Assembly: GCA_963790715.1 (NCBI GenBank)
Contig: CAWBPN010000018.1
Location: 1,178,001-1,242,000 of the forward strand
Direction of reading: 5' to 3'
DNA: 64,000 bases
Source of the DNA: DCFW01 sp963790715
Lineage (GTDB): Bacteria; Bacteroidota; Bacteroidia; Bacteroidales; Bacteroidaceae
Shown here one piece after another: positions 26,436-33,777 of the stretch; positions within the stretch are counted from its first letter, which is position 1; the number at the start of each line of letters is the position of its first letter. The notes beneath the pieces are model-generated. The model did no database searches. It was not told the origin of the DNA and saw nothing but the letters and a program-made list of their open reading frames with translations. The position numbers were made by a program, and so were the translations under genes.

Positions 26436-27302
26436 ATGGATTTGAAACATATATATTATATAAAAAAGTCGTTTACTATTTTTTTAGCAAGCATTTTAAT
26501 AACGGTAGCAATTCTACCGCTAAGAGGAGTTGGGTGGGGGATTGACTCCACTTTCTTTTCATCAATTGTTGGTATAATTGGATACTTTATATTTACGAAT
26601 TTAATTTGTAAACTATACGTACAAGAAATTTCTCCTAAACATATTCTATTGTCCATATTGTTGGGACTAGCAGTATCTCAAATCACCATCATGATTATTT
26701 ATCCATATATTATTGTAACTTTTTCGACTTTTATCATTAATTTTTTTGGTATTATCGGCGGTTATGTATATTATAAGAAGAATGGGACTATAAAGAAGGC
26801 TATCATATATATTGTTTTCGTTTATTGTTTGGGAACTTTGGGCTTATTTGTTACAAATAACATATATAATTTTAATACAATTTTAGGTGTTATTCATCCT
26901 ACGTCCATATCTAATTTTACGATTAAGAATGGTCAAGGAAATAATATTTCATTATTTCAATTCAGAGGAAAATATCTAGTAGTGGATTGTTGGTATGAGC
27001 GAAGTGTTGTATGCTTTAAAGAATTCCCAAATTTTCAAAAGCTTTGTGATAAATATTCTTTAAATAATGAATTAAAGTGCATTTCCATAAACATTCCATA
27101 TTCAAGGGATGAAAAAAATCCTCAACAAGTTATACAAGAAAGTGGTTATACTTTTCCTGTATTTATTTTGCCTGATAAGAAAGTAAGAAATGAATTGAAA
27201 ATAGCTTGTTTCCCAACAATACTTATTTTTGATAAGAAGAGTAAACTCATTTATAGAGGTGACTTGATCGGTGCAAAATTTGTATTAAAACATTACATTT
27301 AA
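26436..27302 (+). CDS. Membrane-thioredoxin fusion protein, full-length copy with degenerate CXXC
   Basis: 288 aa. Residues 1-~150 hold about five membrane segments (FTIFLASILITVAILPL, FFSSIVGIIGYFIFTNLIC, ILLSILLGLAVSQITIMIIY, FIINFFGIIGGYVYY, AIIYIVFVYCLGTLGLFV). The C-terminal ~135 residues are a thioredoxin-like domain (ISLFQFRGKYLVVDCWY...FPTILIFDKKSKLIYRG). The active site reads ERSVVC where the sister copy has EQCGVC, so the first Cys is Ser and only one cysteine of the pair remains. Membrane-anchored redox proteins of this build resemble MauE/VKOR-type partners in layout, but I do not assign it to a family. Confidence 0.72.
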   Translation: MDLKHIYYIKKSFTIFLASILITVAILPLRGVGWGIDSTFFSSIVGIIGYFIFTNLICKLYVQEISPKHILLSILLGLAVSQITIMIIYPYIIVTFSTFIINFFGIIGGYVYYKKNGTIKKAIIYIVFVYCLGTLGLFVTNNIYNFNTILGVIHPTSISNFTIKNGQGNNISLFQFRGKYLVVDCWYERSVVCFKEFPNFQKLCDKYSLNNELKCISINIPYSRDEKNPQQVIQESGYTFPVFILPDKKVRNELKIACFPTILIFDKKSKLIYRGDLIGAKFVLKHYI

Positions 27303-27353
27303 TTGGATAATCTGAAAATGCAACCGCATATGGGATTTGTTATAATAACTACT

Positions 27354-27997
27354 TGGTGTTTTTTATGTTGTTATTTCCGATTTGAGTAAAATTTGAATAA
27401 TAATTGCACAAAAAATGCACAATTTTTAAGATGTTCAGCGGTAAAAAGTCGAATATAATTAAAATGTGTTACAAGAAGAAACTAATGTGTAACATAATTT
27501 ATGCTATAATATTATATAATCATGTATTTTTATGATCTCTAATATAAATTATATCAATAATGAAAAACAAACTTTGTATCATAATATTACTATCACTATT
27601 TATAAGTGGGTGTAACAAAATAACCCAAAATAAATCAAAAGATGCAATTGTGAGATTTGATAATCAGAATTATGATTTTGGTAATATCAAGATGCACAAA
27701 ATAATAAGTCATACCTTTTATTATAAGAATATAGGTCAATGTGCTTTTTATATTAATGACATAAAAACATCCTGCGGATGCACAATACCTCATTGGACTA
27801 AAGAACCGGTAAAGCCTAATGGTAAAGGCTCCATTAAAATAGATTTCATAAATCCGTCATATGGCGAGTTTGATAAATGCGCTATGATAATATGTAATGT
27901 AAATGGTCGTCATTTATATTTAATCTTAAAAGGAAAAATCACTAAGTAAAGAAATAAATATAACAATGGTATTATATAATAAGATAGAAATCTTAGT
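27354..27997. repeat. Duplicated block, copy 2
   Basis: Near-identical partner of 23033-23679. Here the DUF1573 gene is intact and the block runs on into the complete O-antigen-ligase-like gene, so this copy keeps the ancestral arrangement. Confidence 0.88.
27560..27949 (+). CDS. DUF1573 family lipoprotein
   Basis: 129 aa. Lipoprotein signal MKNKLCIIILLSLFISGC, then the DUF1573 pattern: VRFDNQNYDFGNIKMHKIISHTFYYKNIGQCAFYINDIKTSCGCTIPHWTKEPVKPNGKGSIKIDF, where the SCGCT motif and the 'G.i..g....f.f.N.G' strand are typical. The fold is an Ig-like β-sandwich facing the periplasm or cell surface. In Bacteroidales such genes often stand beside TlpA-like and O-antigen-ligase-like genes, as here. 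Exact function unknown. It is followed by the ligase-like gene after 16 nt. Confidence 0.82.
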   Translation: MKNKLCIIILLSLFISGCNKITQNKSKDAIVRFDNQNYDFGNIKMHKIISHTFYYKNIGQCAFYINDIKTSCGCTIPHWTKEPVKPNGKGSIKIDFINPSYGEFDKCAMIICNVNGRHLYLILKGKITK

Positions 27998-29555
27998 CAG
28001 TCAGTTATTGTTCGCAATGCTTTGCTGTGGCGCGTTATTCGTTAATTCAAATAACTATACTGACAATTATATTATGCCAAAGTTATTGGTTAGTATATTG
28101 CTGGCATCAATAATTATAATTGTATTTTCTTTTCAAATGCTATCTCATCGGTCTCTTAAGAAAATTTGGAATCCTCGTTACTTAGTATATACTATATTGA
28201 TTACATGTATTGGTGAGGCAATATATGGACTTTTGCAATATACTCATCTTATAATCGGCAATAATATATATAAAGGTGTTACAGGTAGTTTTGATAATTC
28301 GGCAGGATTTGCCAGTTGTTTATGTTTGGGATTACCTTTTGTATTCTCATTAGATAAATTTGCGAGCAAAAGGAATATTTACCTTATTATATTAGTATTG
28401 TGCATCGCTATTGTCGCAATCATTTTATCAAAATCACGTTCAGGTTTAGTCACTATTTTTTCGGCACTATGTATAGTCGTACTATATAAAATACATATCC
28501 CGGTACTTCTTAAAATCAGTTTAATAATCTTACCATTCATAATATTAATCGGTTCATATTCAATTAAAAAAGATTCTGCCAAAGGTCGATTATTGATTTG
28601 GCAATGTTCTGTTGAGATGATAAAAGAAAAACCATTGTTAGGATATGGAATTCATGGATTCAAATCAAAATATATGAATTTTCAGGCCGATTATTTTAAA
28701 AAGAACCCCAATAGTAAATATTCAATGTTAGCCGATAACGTAAGTCACCCTTTTAATGAATATCTTTATGTATTGGTTAATTATGGAGCTTTAGGATTAT
28801 TGTCGATTATATTTATCATGATTGGTTTATATGTATGCTATGTAAATAATCCTACAGCATTAAATTTTTCTTGTATAATTTCTTTATTATCGATATTAAT
28901 ATTTTCTCTATTTTCTTATCCGTTTAGATACCCCTTTACCTGGATTATATTGGTACTTGATGCTATTTTCTTATTAAATAAACCGTTAGCTAGTATAAAT
29001 AAACAGCTAATGGATTGTGTAGCATGGGGTTTATTAATAATCTGTCCAATATGTATATTTTACATATCTCAAAGAAGTAATGCAGAAAAAAGATGGAATA
29101 TACTTGAGCAGCGAAGTGAAACATCTAGAGATATTGACATAATAAAAGGATACAATAAATTAATTCCTGTATTAGGCAATGACCCATATTTTCTTTACAA
29201 TTATGCTGTTGTATTGAATGATTACAAAATGTATGTGGAAAGCAATCAAATAATGCAACGGTGTTCAAACTTTCTTAATGACTATGATTGCCAATTATTA
29301 ATTGCAGATAATTATTATCAAATGCGCAATAAAAAGTTAGCTGAAATATATTATCAACAGGCTGCATATATGTGCCCTAATCGTTTTATGCCATTATATT
29401 ATCTGTTTAAAATAGAAGTTATTGATAACAGAACAAAAGCTTGTCACTTGGCCATGATAATCAAGAACAAAAAAGTCAAGATCCCTTCATGGACTATTGA
29501 TGACATTAAACAAGAAGCAATATTGTATTTACAAAAACAAAAATCTAATATATAA
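27966..29555 (+). CDS. O-antigen ligase/polymerase-like membrane protein with C-terminal TPR region
   Basis: 529 aa. About eleven hydrophobic segments occupy residues ~8-370. The periplasmic-loop motifs VTGSFDNSAGFASCLCLGLPF and SKSRSGLVTIFSALC are those of the Wzy/WaaL O-antigen ligase superfamily (PF04932), as are GRLLIWQCSVEMIKEKPLLGYGIHGF and SHPFNEYLYVLVNYGALGLL. Residues ~395-529 form helical TPR-like repeats (FLYNYAVVLNDYKMYVESNQIM). It stands alone, without glycan-synthesis genes, so true O-antigen ligation is doubtful; these lone TPR-bearing members beside DUF1573 genes have no function known to me. Confidence 0.8.
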   Translation: MVLYNKIEILVSQLLFAMLCCGALFVNSNNYTDNYIMPKLLVSILLASIIIIVFSFQMLSHRSLKKIWNPRYLVYTILITCIGEAIYGLLQYTHLIIGNNIYKGVTGSFDNSAGFASCLCLGLPFVFSLDKFASKRNIYLIILVLCIAIVAIILSKSRSGLVTIFSALCIVVLYKIHIPVLLKISLIILPFIILIGSYSIKKDSAKGRLLIWQCSVEMIKEKPLLGYGIHGFKSKYMNFQADYFKKNPNSKYSMLADNVSHPFNEYLYVLVNYGALGLLSIIFIMIGLYVCYVNNPTALNFSCIISLLSILIFSLFSYPFRYPFTWIILVLDAIFLLNKPLASINKQLMDCVAWGLLIICPICIFYISQRSNAEKRWNILEQRSETSRDIDIIKGYNKLIPVLGNDPYFLYNYAVVLNDYKMYVESNQIMQRCSNFLNDYDCQLLIADNYYQMRNKKLAEIYYQQAAYMCPNRFMPLYYLFKIEVIDNRTKACHLAMIIKNKKVKIPSWTIDDIKQEAILYLQKQKSNI

Positions 29556-29584
29556 GACATAGAAAAGCATATAAAATTTATTTA

Positions 29585-29657
29585 GTAAGAAGAACCAAAA
29601 GGAGGAGGCTCAAGATTTTGATAGTCAAAAAACTTACGATACGATTATAAATCCTTC
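29585..29657 (+). repeat. Conserved 73-bp element upstream of the papain-like lipoprotein gene
   Basis: Identical at 72 of 73 positions to 31318-31390, while the flanks are much less similar. It ends 26 nt before the lipoprotein ATG and contains AAAGGAGGAGG. It may be a 5' leader control element, or the end of a lost gene. Confidence 0.75.
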
Positions 29658-29683
29658 CAAAATATTAATTAAACGCAATTATT

Positions 29684-30433
29684 ATGGATACAAAGAAAAT
29701 ATTATTTTATAACGTCGTTCTTAGTATAGTAATTTTTTGCCTAGCAAGTTGTAATTGTAATGATGATAGTGAACAAGCAAAAAGTAATTTATCATATTTG
29801 TCTCTAAGCACGAATGATTATGTTAATATGGCAAATGAAGATATAACAATATTCAAAGAGGCTTATAAGCGTATGTGTATAGTTAAAGATAATGGATTTT
29901 ACAAAACGAAATGGACTTCTGGAGAACAAATTAATATATCTGATGATTTGTTTAACTTTTTCATAAATATGATAAACAATTCCAATTCTTTATATCTGAA
30001 TTCTTCAAGATTAAAAAAGATTAAGACTCGTTGTGAAGGAGATGGAGATACAGGTAATTGCGGTCAATGGGCTATTTCCAGTGTAATTAAATCATATGGT
30101 GGAAATACAACTGAAACCGATGTATGTAATTGGGTACGGGCTATGACTAATGTTTTAAATCATCCAGTCGATTTTACAAATGTGTGCAATAATTACTTTC
30201 AAGGGTACTATATATCAATTGATAATAATACTTTTAATGATAATAATGGTTATCTTCAACAAGGAAATCAAGCAATACTTGTTATACGGCATAATGGTTC
30301 AAATATAGGTCATGCCGTTGTTTTTATTAGACGTGTAGACCAATGTGTATTTTATTATGATAGTAACGGACAAAATTGTGTACCAATATCAGATATTGTA
30401 GGTGGTTATGAAATTACTGGATTAAGAAAGTAA
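29684..30433 (+). CDS. Lipoprotein with papain-like (C39-like) cysteine peptidase domain
   Basis: 249 aa. Lipoprotein signal MDTKKILFYNVVLSIVIFCLASC followed by an acidic Asn/Asp patch. The C-terminal half carries a possible catalytic triad: Cys126 in GNCGQWAISSVIKSYGG, His210 in NIGHAVVFIRR and Asp226 in FYYDSNGQN. This order and spacing are those of papain-like folds such as C39 and related peptidases. The N-terminal ~100 residues resemble a propeptide. Surface or periplasmic location expected. It could process a peptide or be an inhibitor-regulated surface protease; no ABC exporter, the usual partner of C39 domains, is nearby. Family assignment is tentative. Confidence 0.62.
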   Translation: MDTKKILFYNVVLSIVIFCLASCNCNDDSEQAKSNLSYLSLSTNDYVNMANEDITIFKEAYKRMCIVKDNGFYKTKWTSGEQINISDDLFNFFINMINNSNSLYLNSSRLKKIKTRCEGDGDTGNCGQWAISSVIKSYGGNTTETDVCNWVRAMTNVLNHPVDFTNVCNNYFQGYYISIDNNTFNDNNGYLQQGNQAILVIRHNGSNIGHAVVFIRRVDQCVFYYDSNGQNCVPISDIVGGYEITGLRK

Positions 30434-30448
30434 TAAAATGGAAACAAT

Positions 30449-31186
30449 ATGAAAAAAATTCGCGTGTTGTTATTTTTCCTTATGGTAACAGTTTTGACTT
30501 TCGGTCAAAAAAATAAATATGGTGACGGCAGCTTTGATTCTTTTTCAAGGTTATCATTAAAATCATGTAATGTAATATTCAAAATGCCTTTACATTTCAA
30601 TGATCTTAAAAAATTTATCGGTTGGAAATACAATGAAAATGAAATATCTTTTTATGCTTGCTGTCCAATCATTCAATCCGATGACAAAGAATGTATATTG
30701 ATGTATACGCCTCCATTCTATAACAATTCTAATGGATACTCAGACAATTTTTATAAACAAGTTAAATATGAATTAAATGCAGTGCAAGGATATTTTAATT
30801 ATAATAAGTATGTTCCGGACAGTACTGTGAACAGATATGTTACATTTTATGATTCATCAATAGCGGAAAACGCTTTTAATTCCGATTCGGTATGTTTAAT
30901 AAACGTTCCTTCAATGGTAGCATATAAAAATATATACAAACATGCATATGAGATGATGATATATAAGAAGGATCATGTGATCATTAAATTGATTTGGTTG
31001 TTTACCGACAAAGGAATTGAAAATAAAGAGAGCTATATTGGAAATTTATATAAATATATTTTGTATAAGGTGCTTTATAAATATAATAATAAAAGATATT
31101 TAGACTTTACAAATATATATCCGGATCCGTCAACATGGGAAATGAGATTTAAGGAGAATAGCAAATCTACCATTAATAAACCATGA
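30449..31186 (+). CDS. Secreted protein of unknown function
   Basis: 245 aa with a clear signal peptide (MKKIRVLLFFLMVTVLTFGQ). The mature part is rich in Tyr, Asn, Lys and Phe, with several cysteines (LKSCNVIF, FYACCPIIQSDDKECILMY, DSVCLIN). The pattern suggests an α/β periplasmic protein with disulfides. It starts 15 nt after the papain-like gene, so the two are probably co-transcribed. I recognise no domain. Downstream DNA is a decayed copy of the ligase gene tail. Confidence 0.6.
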   Translation: MKKIRVLLFFLMVTVLTFGQKNKYGDGSFDSFSRLSLKSCNVIFKMPLHFNDLKKFIGWKYNENEISFYACCPIIQSDDKECILMYTPPFYNNSNGYSDNFYKQVKYELNAVQGYFNYNKYVPDSTVNRYVTFYDSSIAENAFNSDSVCLINVPSMVAYKNIYKHAYEMMIYKKDHVIIKLIWLFTDKGIENKESYIGNLYKYILYKVLYKYNNKRYLDFTNIYPDPSTWEMRFKENSKSTINKP

Positions 31187-31189
31187 TAA

Positions 31190-31390
31190 TCAATAATGAA
31201 AAAGCCAAGATCCTTTAATGAACTATTGATGATATTAAGCAAGGAGTAATATTTTGTTTACAAAAACAACAATTAAACTCTATAATAAAAAAGATGTAAC
31301 ATTGAAAATATAATTATGTAAGAAGAACCAAAAGGAGGAGGCTCAAGATTTTGATAGTCAAAAAACTTACGATACGACTATAAATCCTTC
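31190..31390 (+). repeat. Decayed copy of the ligase-gene tail plus the 73-bp element
   Basis: 31190-31317 resembles 29460-29584, i.e. the last codons of the ligase-like gene, but with stops and indels. 31318-31390 is the 73-bp element, 72/73 identical to 29585-29657, ending 27 nt before the ATG at 31418. This shows that the ligase-lipoprotein junction was duplicated as a unit. Confidence 0.72.
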
Positions 31391-31417
31391 TATAAAATTA
31401 ATTTAAAAACAAGTATT

Positions 31418-32185
31418 ATGGAAACAAGAAAAATCAAAGGAGTTTCGTTTGTGCTGTTACTAATATCCATAGGGATATGTTCAAATATTTTTATTAGTTG
31501 TGATAGTAGTAATGATAATAATAATTAAGCATATTATTCACAACAGATGAATACAGAGTTAGAAGCATATTATAACACTAATGAAGAATTAGTTAATAGA
31601 TTATTGGATACTAAGGTAAATAATGATAAAGATTCTATTGAAAGTGCGATGAATTTAAATTTCAAATCAATATTATCTCAATGCGTCACAAAATCCACAG
31701 CAATCTTAACGAACAGTAATCAAAATATATTATCTAAGGATTCCATGGAAATATTAGCTCTAAATCCAAATTTATTCTTATCATATATCAAGCCTAAAGT
31801 GTCTCAAGAGCTTTATTCAATATGTAGTAATTTAATAAAATCGCCATATAATATAACAATGGATAAAGACGGTGTTATTAATGATGACAATTTGAGACCA
31901 TCTGAAAAAATAGCTCTATTAACATACTTACCAGCATTGCAGAAAAAATATACAATGAAGAAACTTAAAACTAGAGGCGAAGAAAGTTTTCTTGATTCTT
32001 ATGATGTGGCTATCACAATATGCTCAGCAGCCTTAGGCGCAAAACTCGTATTAATTGCGACTATGATGGGTACAGTCCCAGAAGCAGCACCACAAGAAGA
32101 TGAAATGTATGTGGAAGCGTGGGCAGAGTATTATTTTTGCATAGATGAGGCAGCGAAAAAATATCATCGGTATCCTTATAATTAA
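31418..32185 (+). pseudogene. Lipoprotein of unknown function interrupted by an in-frame TAA
   Basis: The ATG at 31418 gives METRKIKGVSFVLLLISIG and a lipobox-like FISC, then DSSNDNNN and a TAA at 31526-31528. The same frame continues without another stop for 219 codons to 32185, with a Met at 31547. The parts together form a ~255-aa lipoprotein. Its C-terminus (DSYDVAITICSAALGAKL, YYFCIDEAAKKYHRYPYN) has two cysteines spaced for a disulfide. Without the signal the 212-aa remainder would stay in the cytoplasm, so the gene is probably broken, unless the stop is read through or is a sequencing error. Confidence 0.68.
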
Positions 32186-32246
32186 AGGCGAATATAGATA
32201 CTATTAAAATGGCAAAATCATAAAGTTCTAATAAATTCAATTCAAT

Positions 32247-32504
32247 ATGATAAATAGGAGAGATAAAATAGACATAGTTATAGGATGGGTAATTATCGGT
32301 GATGCTATTAGGCATTTGTCATCACTTATAGTTTATAAAGTCTTTCAAATATTATTTGGATTAATTCTTATTATTGGTTTTGCCATTTTGTATTTTATCG
32401 ATGGAAAAAATAATGAAAAATATTATCGAGAAAATATTGTATATTTAATATTAATATTTTTCCTTATTATTATTTCTCTGGCTTATTGTAAATATATAAG
32501 ATGA
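32247..32504 (+). CDS. Small two-helix membrane protein
   Basis: 85 aa. Two strong hydrophobic stretches (VFQILFGLILIIGFAILYFI and IVYLILIFFLIIISLAYC) separated by the polar loop DGKNNEKYYREN. It has the same size and general layout as the small membrane proteins encoded at 23703 and 23983 and likewise stands just upstream of a TlpA-like gene, so it may be their counterpart in the second cassette. No family recognised. Confidence 0.5.
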   Translation: MINRRDKIDIVIGWVIIGDAIRHLSSLIVYKVFQILFGLILIIGFAILYFIDGKNNEKYYRENIVYLILIFFLIIISLAYCKYIR

Positions 32505-32594
32505 AATTATTTATAGCACATTTTAATTACAAAATTAGTGATTTTTATGCTGTATATTATTAACGACCAAAAATACAAGAAAAAGAAACAAAAT

Positions 32595-33755
32595 ATGAAA
32601 TTTAAGAAATTAGCTTTATTGTTCCTTTTCGGAGTAATATCAATGAATGTGTTGGCAACAATACCACCAACAAAAGGCTATGTGCTCAACGGGACTGTTA
32701 AAGGCTCAAAAGATGGAGAAAAAATATTTATTTCTATTTATAGCAGCCTTTCCGGACAAGGTCTTAAGCTTAAAATTGTCAATTTAGATTCTGCCGTTAT
32801 CAGAAATGGTAGATTTATATTTAAAGGCTGTGTGAAAGAGCCAAAGCCATGTATGATACTTTGTAAACGTAACAATAAAGATATAGTAAAATTCCTTTTT
32901 ATCCTTGAAAATGTAGACTTTACAATGAGTCTCGATGCCACAAACAAGTTAAACGATAAAGTGACCGGCAGTAAAAATACTGATTTATTTATTGAATATT
33001 ACAAAGAATTTGATAAGATATTAGTGAAAAGGATTGGTAATAAAAGATCTAAGAGTGCTTATCATGCCCTTGTCAATACTTCTGCAGAAAGGACTGCGAT
33101 GAGAGAAGCGATGAAAGAACAAATGAAATATACCGCAAAATTTATTTGTAATCATATGCCATCATGGTTAGGCGATTATCTTTTACGTGTATTTTATAGT
33201 GACTTTGATTCAGCAACAAAAGACTCTGTCAAGGCTATAATGAAGGTAAAATGGCCAGACAATGAATTTATGAAGACTCAAATTGTTCAAGACGAATATG
33301 AGCAGGGGAAGCAATTTATACAAAATCAAACCCCTGTCGGTTCGGATTATAAAGACTTGGCAATGAAAGACACATTGGGAATGCCAATGAAAATATCTGA
33401 TTATGTTCCGAAAAACAAAGTGACATTAGTTGATTTTTGGGCAAGTTGGTGTGGACCATGTCGTCGTGAAATATCAAATATAATTAAACTTTATAATCAA
33501 TATAAAGATAATGGATTTGGAGTGATAAGCATTTCTTTCGATGACAACACCAAAGCGTGGAAGGGTGCAATTAATGCTCTTCATCTACCGTGGCCGCAAA
33601 TGTCCGACCTCAAGGGATGGAATAGTGAAGGCGCAAAAGTGTATGGCATAATGAGTATTCCATATACCTTGTTGATAGATCAAAACGGCAAAATTCTTGC
33701 TAAGGGGTTAAGGAGCGAAGAATTGGCGACCAAGTTATCTGAAATACTGAAATAA
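32595..33755 (+). CDS. TlpA-like thioredoxin with DUF4369-type N-terminus (paralogue B)
   Basis: 386 aa from the Met at 32595 (MKFKKLALLFLFGVISMNVLA), which gives a clean signal peptide; the frame is open to 32538 but that adds a basic 19-residue tail before it. DUF4369-like N-terminal domain (YVLNGTVKGSKDGEKIFISIY), helical middle, and a thioredoxin domain with FWASWCGPCRREIS, Cys286/Cys289, and SIPYTLLID. The last ~140 residues differ from paralogue A at only about nine positions. Probable periplasmic disulfide reductase. Confidence 0.86.
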   Translation: MKFKKLALLFLFGVISMNVLATIPPTKGYVLNGTVKGSKDGEKIFISIYSSLSGQGLKLKIVNLDSAVIRNGRFIFKGCVKEPKPCMILCKRNNKDIVKFLFILENVDFTMSLDATNKLNDKVTGSKNTDLFIEYYKEFDKILVKRIGNKRSKSAYHALVNTSAERTAMREAMKEQMKYTAKFICNHMPSWLGDYLLRVFYSDFDSATKDSVKAIMKVKWPDNEFMKTQIVQDEYEQGKQFIQNQTPVGSDYKDLAMKDTLGMPMKISDYVPKNKVTLVDFWASWCGPCRREISNIIKLYNQYKDNGFGVISISFDDNTKAWKGAINALHLPWPQMSDLKGWNSEGAKVYGIMSIPYTLLIDQNGKILAKGLRSEELATKLSEILK

Positions 33756-33777
33756 ACTCATTCTAATATTATTAATA

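Noticed and set aside
29596..29610. AAAGGAGGAGG as a Shine-Dalgarno site
   Set aside because: No start codon follows at a usable distance; the next ATG is over 70 nt away, and Bacteroidales rarely depend on such sites.
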